Origin: UBA5189 sp040389445 | GTDB taxonomy: Bacteria > Chloroflexota > Limnocylindria > Limnocylindrales > CSP1-4 | Assembly: GCA_040389445.1 (NCBI GenBank) | Contig: JAZJZX010000022.1 | Location: forward strand, 25,915 to 89,914 | Direction of reading: 5' to 3' | Length of the DNA stretch: 64,000 bases | Shown here: piece by piece, positions 1-7,643 of the stretch | How positions within the stretch are numbered: the first letter of the stretch is position 1 | Layout of the letters: each line of letters starts with the position of its first letter | Program-made: the position numbers and the translations under genes | Notes under the pieces: model-generated | Database searches by the model: none | Seen by the model: the letters and a program-made list of their open reading frames with translations, nothing else | Told to the model about the DNA's origin: nothing

Positions 1-329
1 ACGTCGTCATCGATGCCGTCGAAGAACACGTCCACCGCGATCGCGACGACGACGATGTCGTCGAGGCCCCCCAGGATCGGGATGTCGTCCCGGATGAGGT
101 CACGACCCAGCAGGATGTAGCCGAGCGCAGCCGCCAGGGTCGCCTTGCGGGAGCCCGGGGTCCGGTCGTCCAGCACGAGCGCCCAGACGAGGCGTGCGTA
201 CAACGGGGCACGACTCGCGAGCGGGAGCATGGCCAGCAGCCCGAGCATGCGGCGCATGCCGCCCCCGGAGCTCCGGCCACGCGCCTGCCGGCGCGAATCA
301 CGCGATCCCTTGCGATCCTGTCGAGCCAT
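1..329 (-). CDS. DUF1232 (YkvA-like) membrane-associated protein, 3' end cut by window edge
   Basis: The minus-strand reading frame opens at ATG 329 and runs off the left edge of the window, giving about 109 residues. After a basic N-terminus the sequence contains the DUF1232 signature: a hydrophobic stretch ending YILLGRDLIRDDIPILGG, then LDDIVVVAIAV. That Asp-containing pattern is typical of small YkvA-like proteins of unknown function, which are usually predicted to have one or two membrane segments. It is transcribed divergently from lexA. Family assignment rests on the motif only, and the C-terminus cannot be seen. Confidence 0.72.
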   Translation of the reverse strand, partial: MARQDRKGSRDSRRQARGRSSGGGMRRMLGLLAMLPLASRAPLYARLVWALVLDDRTPGSRKATLAAALGYILLGRDLIRDDIPILGGLDDIVVVAIAVDVFFDGIDDD

Positions 330-441
330 GCGCCGCGGCGCCTCCGAATCCGATGCCGCGGCCGAGATGCCGAAATGCACCGATCACCCGCGGGGGAGCG
401 TGAGTCTACCAGCACCGTCCCTCAGGATCGGCTGGGCCGGC

Positions 442-469
442 TTGACATCGAACGGGCGTTCGGTATGAT
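442..469 (+). promoter_or_regulatory. sigma70-type promoter of lexA
   Basis: A perfect -35 TTGACA (442-447) and a near-consensus -10 TATGAT (464-469) are separated by 16 bases. The predicted transcription start is near 476, about 20 bases before the lexA GTG. The spacer holds the SOS box. Confidence 0.85.
449..462 (+). promoter_or_regulatory. SOS box (LexA operator) inside the lexA promoter
   Basis: CGAACGGGCGTTCG matches the Gram-positive type LexA operator GAAC-N4-GTTC with perfectly symmetric half-sites. It sits between the -35 and -10 boxes, so bound LexA would block RNA polymerase. This fits the known autorepression of lexA. Confidence 0.88.
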
Positions 470-496
470 GACCGCAGTCCGCTCCCAGGAGGTCCC

Positions 497-1147
497 GTGA
501 CCAGGCACGACGCCAGCCGCAAGACGAAGATCCTGAACCACATCGCCGCGACATTGCGCGCGCGTGGCTACCCACCGTCCGTTCGCGAGATCGCCGGTGC
601 CGTCGGGCTCAGCTCCACGTCCGCCGTCCACCACCACCTGCAGGTCCTCGAGCGGGACGGGTACCTGGAACGCGGTGCGGCCCAGTCCCGGGCGATCCGT
701 CTCACGCCGACCGCGGCAATCTCCCTCGGCCTGTCGAGCGAACTCGTTCCCCAGTCGACCGCAGCCGACGCGCATGTCGTCCCGATCATCGGCGAGATCG
801 CCGCCGGCGGACCGATCGAGGCATATCAGGATGCCTCGGAGACCATGGCCATCCCGGAGATCCTCGCACCCAGCGGTGACGCCTACGTCCTTCGGGTTCG
901 CGGCGATTCGATGATCGACGCCCACATTGCGGATGGCGACTTCGTCCTCATTCGCCCGCAGAACACCGCGCGCAACGGGGACATCGTGGTTGCCCAGGTC
1001 GAGGAGAACGCCGTCACCCTCAAGACGTTCTTCCGGGAGAAGGACCACGTTCGCCTGCAACCGGCGAACGCGAACTACCCGGCGCAGATCTATCCCGACG
1101 TGCGGATCCAGGGCAAGCTGATCGGCGTGATCCGAAGGCTGGATTAG
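497..1147 (+). CDS. lexA: LexA SOS-response transcriptional repressor
   Basis: This 216-residue protein has the full LexA layout. A winged-helix DNA-binding domain spans about residues 5-70 (YPPSVREIAGAVGLSS), followed by a linker and an S24-type autoprotease domain. The self-cleavage site is Ala103-Gly104 in EIAAGGP, the nucleophile is Ser138 in GDSMI, and the general base is Lys176 in VTLKTF. The GTG start at 497 is chosen because a Shine-Dalgarno AGGAGG (487-492) precedes it at good spacing. RecA-stimulated self-cleavage would derepress SOS genes. The symmetric operator in its promoter indicates autoregulation. All catalytic residues are present. Confidence 0.97.
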   Translation: MTRHDASRKTKILNHIAATLRARGYPPSVREIAGAVGLSSTSAVHHHLQVLERDGYLERGAAQSRAIRLTPTAAISLGLSSELVPQSTAADAHVVPIIGEIAAGGPIEAYQDASETMAIPEILAPSGDAYVLRVRGDSMIDAHIADGDFVLIRPQNTARNGDIVVAQVEENAVTLKTFFREKDHVRLQPANANYPAQIYPDVRIQGKLIGVIRRLD

Positions 1148-1160
1148 CCAGAATCCGCGC

Positions 1161-1215
1161 TTGTCCACAGGATTCATCCACAACGCGCCGACAGGGCGCG
1201 GAACTTCGTGGACAA
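1161..1215. promoter_or_regulatory. cluster of three DnaA-box-like 9-mers upstream of dnaB
   Basis: TTGTCCACA lies at 1161-1169 and TCATCCACA at 1174-1182 on the plus strand. CGTGGACAA at 1207-1215 reads TTGTCCACG on the minus strand. TTGTCCACA is the usual high-GC variant of the DnaA box TTATCCACA, and the other two each differ from a DnaA box by one base. The sites fall in the 92-base gap between lexA and dnaB, so DnaA control of dnaB is plausible. No AT-rich unwinding element is visible, so an origin is not claimed. Confidence 0.5.
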
Positions 1216-1239
1216 CCGGGCCGGATCTGGCCTCGTTCG

Positions 1240-2649
1240 TTGACCGCGCGCCGCCACCCCCGCGGCACCATCGGAGTCCCCCAGCCGGAGTCTGACCCTG
1301 CCGTGATCGATCGCCTGCCGCCCCAGAGCCTCGAGGCCGAGCAATCCGTGCTCGGCGCGATTCTCATTGATCGCGAGACGATCATCGAGATCGCTGAATT
1401 CCTGCGGCCGGAGGATTTCTATCGGCAGGCTCACGGCACGGTGTACCGGGCCATGCTGGACCTGTTCGAGCGCCGCGAGCCGGTGGACATCGTCACCGTG
1501 GCCGAGACCCTCGAACGGAAGGGCGAGCTGGAGGGCATCGGCGGTCGCAGCTACCTGTCCACCCTTTCGAACCAGACCCCGACCGCCGTTCATGCAGTTC
1601 AGTACGCGCGCATCGTCGAACGCAAGGCGGTCCTCCGGAACCTCATCGGGGCGGCCGGGAAGATCGCCGGTATCGGCTATGAGGACCCTTCCGAGATCCA
1701 GGAAGCCATCGATCGCGCGGAGTCGGAGCTGTTCCAGGTCTCGAACCGGCGGATCACGGTCGGCTTCAGCGTGCTCAAGGACCTGCTCCATTCCGCGTAC
1801 GACCGGCTCGACTACCTGCACGCCCATCGCGGCGAGCTGAGTGGCGTGACCTCCGGATTCGTCGATCTTGATGCCTTGACCACCGGCTTCCAGAAGAGCG
1901 ACCTGATCGTGGTGGCCGCCCGCCCATCCATCGGCAAGACGAGCTTTGCGCTCAACATCGCCGAGCACGCGGCTGTTCGGGAGCGCAAGAGCGTCGGCCT
2001 CTTCAGCCTCGAGATGAGCAAGGAACAGCTGGTCCTTCGTCTGCTCTCGAGCGTTGCGAACATCGACTCGAAGCGTCTTCGGACCGGGTTCCTGGAGGAA
2101 ATGGACTTCGCGCGCATTGCCCCGGCCATGAATGACCTGTCCGAGGCGCCCGTCTATATCGACGACACCCCGAATATCACCTCGATGGAGCTCCGAACCA
2201 AGGCCCGCCGACTGCAGGCCGAGGCCGGCCTGGATCTCGTGATCGTGGATTATCTGCAGTTGATGCAGGCGACCACCACGAACCGGGATTCGAACCGGGT
2301 CCAGGAGGTCAGCGAGATCTCCCGCGGGCTCAAGGCGCTGGCTCGCGAGCTGTCCGTGCCGGTGATCGCCCTCTCGCAGCTCTCGCGACAGCCGGAAATG
2401 CGGGAGTCGAAGGAGCCGCGCCTGTCCGATCTCCGCGAGTCGGGGGCCATCGAACAGGACGCGGACCTCGTCGTCTTCCTGTGGCGGGAGAAGGAACGGG
2501 CCGGCGAGGAGCAGGATGCCGATGGCGAGGTCATCAACGTCAAGCTCGCCAAGCACCGCAACGGTCCCACCGGGGACATCCAGCTCTGGTTCCGCAAGAG
2601 CCAGACGCGGTTCCAGTCGTACGCCGGTCAGCGCTACGCCGAGGCCTGA
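1240..2649 (+). CDS. dnaB: Replicative DNA helicase DnaB
   Basis: This 469-residue protein matches a full-length DnaB. The N-terminal primase-interacting domain starts at about residue 25 (LPPQSLEAEQSVLGA). It is followed by the linker helix and the RecA-like hexameric helicase domain from about residue 200. The Walker A sequence ARPSIGKT is at about 228-235, and the Walker B region LDLVIVDYLQLM and the later LSQLSRQPE motif are intact. No intein is present. It unwinds DNA ahead of the fork with primase and the polymerase III holoenzyme. The start is TTG 1240; GTG 1303 is an in-frame alternative nearer the conserved region. It lies just downstream of lexA on the same strand, with DnaA-box-like sites in the gap. 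Confidence 0.96.
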   Translation: MTARRHPRGTIGVPQPESDPAVIDRLPPQSLEAEQSVLGAILIDRETIIEIAEFLRPEDFYRQAHGTVYRAMLDLFERREPVDIVTVAETLERKGELEGIGGRSYLSTLSNQTPTAVHAVQYARIVERKAVLRNLIGAAGKIAGIGYEDPSEIQEAIDRAESELFQVSNRRITVGFSVLKDLLHSAYDRLDYLHAHRGELSGVTSGFVDLDALTTGFQKSDLIVVAARPSIGKTSFALNIAEHAAVRERKSVGLFSLEMSKEQLVLRLLSSVANIDSKRLRTGFLEEMDFARIAPAMNDLSEAPVYIDDTPNITSMELRTKARRLQAEAGLDLVIVDYLQLMQATTTNRDSNRVQEVSEISRGLKALARELSVPVIALSQLSRQPEMRESKEPRLSDLRESGAIEQDADLVVFLWREKERAGEEQDADGEVINVKLAKHRNGPTGDIQLWFRKSQTRFQSYAGQRYAEA

Positions 2650-2677
2650 GCGCCGAATCTACGCGTCGGGCACCTGA

Positions 2678-3559
2678 TCAGCGCGTCTCGTCGGGCAGGA
2701 TCGGCCGGAGGGCCAGGGTGTAGGACCGCCCGTCCGGCCCCGCCAGCGGGAGGGCGGCAAAGCCACCTTCGATCCCGGTCAATCCCAGCGCGGCGACGCG
2801 TGCCGGCGTGAGCGTATGGATCGGAAACTGGGGAGCGTTCGGGTCGGCCGGCTGCACGAAATCGGCCGGCGTGAGATCCGTCCACGGCCAGGCCACCGTC
2901 GGATTGAACGCATCCGGCGTCAGCACGCCCCGCCACCGATCCGGCGTCCAGACGGTTTCGCCGTCGATGAATGTCGCGAAGTTGCCGATTCGCTCCCCGA
3001 GTCCCGCCAACGCCTTGAGGATCGCGGTATCCGGGCTCTGGGGATTCTCGAATCCGAGCGCCTCGACGGAGACCTCCTTGGCCAGGCCGCCGGCCCGGAT
3101 GGTGAACGTGGATGTCGGCGCATCGGCGACGTTGCCCGGGGTGTACGCGGCGCGCGCCACGCCCAGCCCGCTGTCGGCGAGAGCGAAGCGCAGGAACGTC
3201 TGGACCTCGGCCTCGGTCAGCGTTGCGATCACATACGGCGACATCGCGCCGACCTTGTCGTTCGCCGGCTGCGCCGCGGTGAAGTCCCGGAAGATGACGG
3301 TCCCGTCCCCATACATCGTGAACTGGGGCGCCTGGGTGGCGAAGAATCCGATCGGGACAAATCCACCACCCTGCTCGAACCGGAACACGACGTCCTTCGC
3401 GCCGCTGGCGTGCTCGATGAAAGCGGGATCGGCCGTTGGGCTGCTCGTCGGGTCACCCGATCCGCCGGTCGCGGGAGACGGTGATCCACCACTTCCCGAA
3501 CACGCTCCGAGCGCGAGGGCGACGACGATGAGGAGCATGGGCGTCGGTCGGATGTTCAT
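2678..3559 (-). CDS. Secreted lipoprotein of unknown function
   Basis: This 293-residue protein begins with a lipoprotein signal peptide: a hydrophobic run followed by the lipobox LGAC, with the modified Cys near residue 20. A Gly/Ser/Pro/Thr-rich linker (about 20-45) follows, then a globular domain. The domain includes the phrases PQFTMYGDGTVIFRD and LALRPILPDE, which suggest a beta-rich extracytoplasmic fold. No enzyme motif is recognised. It converges with dnaB, with only 28 bases between the two stops. It would be anchored to the outer face of the cytoplasmic membrane. The lipoprotein call is firm; the function is unknown. Confidence 0.82.
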   Translation of the reverse strand: MNIRPTPMLLIVVALALGACSGSGGSPSPATGGSGDPTSSPTADPAFIEHASGAKDVVFRFEQGGGFVPIGFFATQAPQFTMYGDGTVIFRDFTAAQPANDKVGAMSPYVIATLTEAEVQTFLRFALADSGLGVARAAYTPGNVADAPTSTFTIRAGGLAKEVSVEALGFENPQSPDTAILKALAGLGERIGNFATFIDGETVWTPDRWRGVLTPDAFNPTVAWPWTDLTPADFVQPADPNAPQFPIHTLTPARVAALGLTGIEGGFAALPLAGPDGRSYTLALRPILPDETR

Positions 3560-3678
3560 GGACGCCTCGACGCCGGGAGCACGGCGCAGGTTCCGCGGCG
3601 CCCGCGCGTGGAACTCCAGAATTCACTCCGGTCGTAGACTGATCCGGTCGTCGTGAAGAGCTGCTCGAGGAGGACCGC

Positions 3679-3882
3679 GTGGGCGTCATCATCATCCGGG
3701 AGATGGTCGGCACGAGCCCGAACTCGTGGAGCGACGCGGCCCGCCAGGCGGTCGCGACCGCCGCACGCACGGTCCGGAACATCAAGACCGTCGAGGTCGT
3801 GAAGTCGACCGCGGTCGTGGACGACGGCGAGATCGTGGAGTACCGCGTCGACATCAAGATCGGGTTCGACTACGAGGGCTGA
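3679..3882 (+). CDS. Dodecin family flavin-binding protein
   Basis: This 67-residue protein has the dodecin pattern throughout: SPNSWSDAARQAVATAARTV, then RNIKTVEVVKSTAVVDDGEI, then EYRVDIKIGFDYEG. Dodecins form dodecameric shells that bind flavins, and in some cases CoA, as a buffer against free flavin. The length equals the usual 65-70 residues. The GTG start at 3679 follows an AG-rich ribosome-binding site (GAGGAGGA) at about 3668-3675. It appears to stand alone between the lipoprotein gene (divergent) and the large regulator. Confidence is high from the pattern, although residue-level ligand specificity was not assessed. Confidence 0.92.
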   Translation: MGVIIIREMVGTSPNSWSDAARQAVATAARTVRNIKTVEVVKSTAVVDDGEIVEYRVDIKIGFDYEG

Positions 3883-3930
3883 GCCCCGGCCATCGCGCAG
3901 CTAATCGCGCGGTGAGCGGCCGCGATCACG

Positions 3931-6900
3931 ATGCGGCCCATGCCCGACATTGACACGCGGTCTCGCCCGTCCGTATCGTTCGCGCCGCCTGAGCCCCGGT
4001 CGCGCGAACGGGACCCTCGACGCGAGGGCCAGCCCGTTCGTGTCGATGTCCCGGTGGGACCGGGCCGACCGGCGATCGTCGCGCCACCGCACGGTTCGGG
4101 AGGCCCGCTCGGTCAAGTGTCCGAGTATCCGGTCCAGTTCGAGAAGGTGCAGGCGCCACCCCTGCGTGACGAGACGCTCGCGCGAGCGCGCCTTCTTGAC
4201 TGGCTCAGCGTCAAGATCCATCGGCGTGCCGTCCTGGTCCTCGCCGAGGCCGGCTATGGCAAGACCACCCTCCTGGCCGACTTCACCCGTCGGACGCGGG
4301 TACGCGTGGCGTGGTATCGGCTCGACCGCGGTGACCGCGACTGGCTGGGCTTCTTCGCCCACCTGGTGGCGGCGCTGCGCGTCCATCAGCCCGACTTTGG
4401 TCACGTCACCCAGTCGATGATCCGCGACGCGAGCATGGGTACTTCGTCGCGGGATATGGTCCTCGAGGCGTTCATCCGCGAGCTCGGGACCCTGTCGCCC
4501 GAACCAGCGTCGCTGGTCCTGGACGACTTTCACCTCGTGGACGATTCAGAGGATGCGCGGGCGATCGTGCGGGCAATGCTGACCCGCGCCCCTGAGCGCA
4601 TGAGCTTCGTGCTGATCAGCCGGACGACGCCGTCACTTCCATTCGCGCGGCTCCGGGCGCTCGGCGAAGTCGCCGAGCTCCATACGTCCGACCTGCGCTT
4701 CGCGCCGGAGGAGACGGAGCAGCTGTTCCGGGACACGTATGCGCTCGAACTGGATCCCGGAATCGTGGCCGAGCTGTCCCGCAGGACCGAGGGCTGGGTC
4801 GCATCGCTGCAGCTGGTCCGTGCCGCCATCCGAGATCGAAATCAATCCGAGATCCGCGCGTTCGTACGGTCACTGAGCGGCGCCGAGGGCAACCTCTACG
4901 ACTACCTGGCAGAGGAGGTCGTCGGCGAACTCTCCGCCGGCCTCCAGCAGTTTCTGATGCGGACGTCGCTCCTCGAGGTGATCGAGCCCGTTCTGGCCGG
5001 GGTTGCGGCCCGGATGCCGGGCGAACAGACGCGGGCCTCGATAGCCGATGGCGAGATGCTCGGCCTGTTCAGCCGGATCGGCCCGAACACGCGCGACCAC
5101 GTTCGGGCGCACCCCCTCGTCCGTGACTTCCTGCAGGCTCGCCTCAACCGCTCCGTCGGGGCTGACGCGGTCATCGACATTCATCGATCGGTGGCCGCAG
5201 CCGCGGAATCGCGCGACTGGCGCATTGCCGGGCACCACTATCTCCAGGCTGGCGATCTCGACGACGCTCGCCGGGTCCTCGCCGCGGCCATCGAATCCAT
5301 TCTGGCGACGGGCGCCTACTCCGCCGCCGAGGAACTGGTCACGGCCCTCCCAGCCACGGATCGCCCCGACCCCAACGTGCTCGTCGTCCTTTCAAGACTG
5401 GCGCAGCAGCGAGGACAGTCATCTCTCGGTCGGGAGCTCGCCGAAGCGGCGTTCTCCGAAGACCGTGGCAGTCCCCCGGTCGCGTTGACTGTTCTCTCAG
5501 CGAGACTTGTGACTGGAGATATCGAAGGAGCGGTATCGGTCGCATCCCAGCTCGAGGCACAGGACGAGTCAGCAGAAGCGGCTGCTCTCGGCCAAGCCAT
5601 CCGGCTGACACTCGAAACCTCCCTGAACGGAGATCTTGAAGTCGCGGTGAACGCGCTCGAGTCGGCCTTGAGGATCCTTCGACAACGGGGCGGCTTGCAC
5701 TATATCGGCGTTGGCCTTTCCAACCTCGGGTACCTCAAGAAAGCCCAAGGCGATGCATCGATCGCGTTGGCGGCGGCTGACGAGGCGATCGAGCTGTTGG
5801 AGGCGACATCAGCGGGCAGCGAGCTCGTCTCGGCGCTTCTATTGCGAGCATGGGCAGTCGCTCACCTAGGAGACCTGGTGAGGGCAAGATCAGCAATCCG
5901 GGAAGCCGCAGAGACAGCGCGTGGCGACCAAGTCCTTGAGGTCGCCTATGAAGGCGCGGAGGTGGAGGCACTCTATGGAGACCCAGACAAGTCACTCACT
6001 CTCCTCGATGGCGTCGACGATGTAATTGAAGGAGGAACGGATCGGGGTGAACAGGCACTTCTCGCGCGGATACATGCGTTCATAGCTCTTGGGCGCTTTA
6101 CGGATGCTCAGGACGCGATCGCGATGCTGAATTATGGTGCGCGTCGCTCAGCGGTTGCCTTCGAGGCACGCCGTCATCTTGCGGCAGCATCACTTGCGGT
6201 TCTCACGTCGAGTCCCGATGCCTTCGAGATTGCGCGAACCTCGCAATCGATCTGCGAGCGACAGGGTGCCAACCTGTGGGCTGGAGTGTCTCGGATTATC
6301 GCAGCCAGCGCGGATCGCGAAGAGTTCCTGCCGACGATTCGTCGAGAAGCGGCCCGCGACATCGCCGCAGTTTCGATCGCAGCCGATGTCGTTGCCGGCC
6401 ACCTCGATTGGTTCGATCAATCCACGAAGGACCGAGTCGCAGACGAAATCAGACGACGCGAGGAGCGGTGGCGGGCGCCGTTACGACGGGTCGCGACTGC
6501 TCACACAGGGGCCTCACAAGCGGAGGCGGCAAAGATGTTGGATGAAGTTGGAACCCATGATGACGTGACCCTCCTGCGCGGTCTCGCACGAGCCTCGAGA
6601 GGCTCGATCTTCCCGGCAAACGCAGGCCGCGCGTTGGCTCGCCGCCTAGCCCCAACGGTCTTTGTCGAAGACCTGGGTCGGGTGAGGTTGTCCATCGGCG
6701 GAAGAACTGTTGATGGGGGGACGATGCGGCGTAAGGTCCTGGCCCTGCTCTGCTTTCTGCTCACGAAGCCAAGATTCGCCGCCGCGCGCGACGAGGTCCT
6801 CGAGGCGATGTGGCCAGACTTGGAGCCATCCACCGCGCAGAATTCGCTCAACCAGACCGTATATTTCCTGCGCCGTGTCTTTGAGCCACAGTTCGCAGAA

Positions 6901-7365
6901 GACACCACGCCCGGCTACCTCGGGCAGGACGGCGAGACATTGTGGCTTGACTTGGAGCTCGTACAGAGCCGCAGTCGGCTATGCCGTGAGCTCGTCAGAA
7001 CCATGTCGAACCCAGCCGAGCCCCAGATGGTCATGGATCTGGCCGTTTCCTATCACGGTCGGTTTGCCCTCGACTTCCTATACGAGGATTGGGCTGCTCA
7101 GTACCGGGACTCTCTTCATGCCGCGTACCTGAGAGTCCTGGAAGGCTCCCTGAGAGCCGACACGGACTCGGGCCACTATGAGCGTGGGATCGAATTGGCG
7201 CAGTTGGCCGTCGAAGCCGACCCAGAAGCGGAAGAACTCCAGATGGCCCTGACGCGGCTCTATCGCTTGTCCGGCTCGCTCGCAGCCGCGTCAGAGCAGT
7301 ACCAGAGCTACGCTCGATCGCAACGAGAACTCGGGCTCGAGCCGGAGCCGATGGACCGACTTTAG
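3931..7365 (+). CDS. Large STAND-type ATPase / TPR / BTAD transcriptional regulator
   Basis: This 1144-residue protein resembles MalT-like STAND regulators joined to a SARP-type C-terminus. A flexible N-terminus is followed by a nucleotide-binding domain with Walker A AEAGYGKT (residues 105-112) and a LVLDDFHLVDD Walker B-like motif. A helical, TPR-like middle section follows (about 400-850). From about residue 910 there is an OmpR-type winged helix (RRKVLALLCFLLTKPRFAAARDEVLEAMW, read here in pieces), then a BTAD domain (about 1000-1140). Such proteins bind ATP plus a ligand, oligomerise and activate transcription. The ligand is unknown; TPR regions in other regulators bind short peptides. 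The middle and 3' part of the gene are lower in GC than the neighbours. Directly downstream lie a promoter, a structured leader and two tiny ORFs, which are possible partners. Confidence 0.88.
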   Translation: MRPMPDIDTRSRPSVSFAPPEPRSRERDPRREGQPVRVDVPVGPGRPAIVAPPHGSGGPLGQVSEYPVQFEKVQAPPLRDETLARARLLDWLSVKIHRRAVLVLAEAGYGKTTLLADFTRRTRVRVAWYRLDRGDRDWLGFFAHLVAALRVHQPDFGHVTQSMIRDASMGTSSRDMVLEAFIRELGTLSPEPASLVLDDFHLVDDSEDARAIVRAMLTRAPERMSFVLISRTTPSLPFARLRALGEVAELHTSDLRFAPEETEQLFRDTYALELDPGIVAELSRRTEGWVASLQLVRAAIRDRNQSEIRAFVRSLSGAEGNLYDYLAEEVVGELSAGLQQFLMRTSLLEVIEPVLAGVAARMPGEQTRASIADGEMLGLFSRIGPNTRDHVRAHPLVRDFLQARLNRSVGADAVIDIHRSVAAAAESRDWRIAGHHYLQAGDLDDARRVLAAAIESILATGAYSAAEELVTALPATDRPDPNVLVVLSRLAQQRGQSSLGRELAEAAFSEDRGSPPVALTVLSARLVTGDIEGAVSVASQLEAQDESAEAAALGQAIRLTLETSLNGDLEVAVNALESALRILRQRGGLHYIGVGLSNLGYLKKAQGDASIALAAADEAIELLEATSAGSELVSALLLRAWAVAHLGDLVRARSAIREAAETARGDQVLEVAYEGAEVEALYGDPDKSLTLLDGVDDVIEGGTDRGEQALLARIHAFIALGRFTDAQDAIAMLNYGARRSAVAFEARRHLAAASLAVLTSSPDAFEIARTSQSICERQGANLWAGVSRIIAASADREEFLPTIRREAARDIAAVSIAADVVAGHLDWFDQSTKDRVADEIRRREERWRAPLRRVATAHTGASQAEAAKMLDEVGTHDDVTLLRGLARASRGSIFPANAGRALARRLAPTVFVEDLGRVRLSIGGRTVDGGTMRRKVLALLCFLLTKPRFAAARDEVLEAMWPDLEPSTAQNSLNQTVYFLRRVFEPQFAEDTTPGYLGQDGETLWLDLELVQSRSRLCRELVRTMSNPAEPQMVMDLAVSYHGRFALDFLYEDWAAQYRDSLHAAYLRVLEGSLRADTDSGHYERGIELAQLAVEADPEAEELQMALTRLYRLSGSLAAASEQYQSYARSQRELGLEPEPMDRL

Positions 7366-7381
7366 GGTCGGCTCTGGGGCG

Positions 7382-7425
7382 ATAGGTACACATCCGTATT
7401 GACCGGTGTAGTCCGGGGTACCTAT
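7382..7425. promoter_or_regulatory. Inverted repeat flanking the small-ORF promoter
   Basis: Perfect 8-base arms ATAGGTAC (7382-7389) and GTACCTAT (7418-7425) bracket the -35 box and run into the -10 box of the promoter at 7399-7428. This is a plausible operator for the upstream BTAD regulator or another protein. A hairpin role is less likely because the loop is 28 bases. It is placed by symmetry only. Confidence 0.45.
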
Positions 7426-7428
7426 AGT
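7399..7428 (+). promoter_or_regulatory. Promoter of the leader RNA / small-peptide unit
   Basis: A -35 TTGACC (7399-7404) and a -10 TATAGT (7423-7428) are separated by 18 bases, which predicts a transcript starting near 7435. This would make the region downstream of the regulator a separate transcription unit. Confidence 0.65.
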
Positions 7429-7434
7429 CCGGCC

Positions 7435-7566
7435 TCTTCGTAGTACTTCGGTACTAGGAAGGCGAGTCAAGAACGCTCGGACGCGCTGACGCTCCACCTG
7501 AAATGGGCACTTAGGGTGGAGCAGAGCGAGTAGTGCAACCGACCGACCATGTGTCTGGTCGGTTTT
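7435..7566 (+). ncRNA. Candidate structured leader RNA or small RNA ending at an intrinsic terminator
   Basis: About 130 bases between the predicted start and a terminator fold into successive stems. The first is a UUCG tetraloop hairpin (TAGTAC 7441-7446 with GTACTA 7451-7456) inside a GCCT/AGGC outer stem. The second is a perfect 8-pair stem, GCTCCACC (7491-7498) with GGTGGAGC (7515-7522), closed further by CGCTC (7474-7478) with GAGCG (7524-7528). The terminator hairpin follows. No known riboswitch core was recognised; the conserved elements of the class I cyclic-di-GMP riboswitch are not present. It could be an attenuator controlling the tiny ORFs or a free-standing small RNA. Confidence 0.5.
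7542..7566 (+). terminator. Intrinsic terminator upstream of the tiny ORFs
   Basis: An 8-pair perfect stem, ACCGACCA (7542-7549) with TGGTCGGT (7556-7563), has a 6-base loop and runs into TTTT (7563-7566). It lies after the structured leader and before the Shine-Dalgarno of the first tiny ORF, a position typical of an attenuator. Confidence 0.72.
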
Positions 7567-7604
7567 CGTGTCTTCGGGCACGGAGGCCGCAAGGAGGAAC
7601 GAGC

Positions 7605-7637
7605 GTGCAGCCGGATAGCACCCTTAAGGGATTCTAG
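7605..7637 (+). CDS. Tiny ORF, 10 residues, ending TLKGF
   Basis: A strong Shine-Dalgarno AAGGAGG (7591-7597) precedes GTG 7605 by seven bases. The predicted peptide is MQPDSTLKGF. Its last five residues and the TAG stop are the same as those of the next small ORF, but the codons differ at synonymous positions (CTT versus CTC, GGA versus GGC). An in-frame GTG at 7551 would extend it to 28 residues, but that start lies inside the terminator hairpin. The function is unknown; it could be a leader peptide or a signalling peptide. It is too short to be sure without conservation or expression data. Confidence 0.45.
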   Translation: MQPDSTLKGF

Positions 7638-7643
7638 GTTCTC

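Noticed and set aside
1161..1215. Chromosomal origin at the DnaA boxes
   Set aside because: There is no AT-rich unwinding element, and dnaA, dnaN and gyrB are not nearby.
7435..7566. Known riboswitch, hammerhead ribozyme or tRNA in the leader
   Set aside because: CTGA and GAAA fragments are present but not the ordered core of a hammerhead, and no GEMM core or tRNA cloverleaf is seen.
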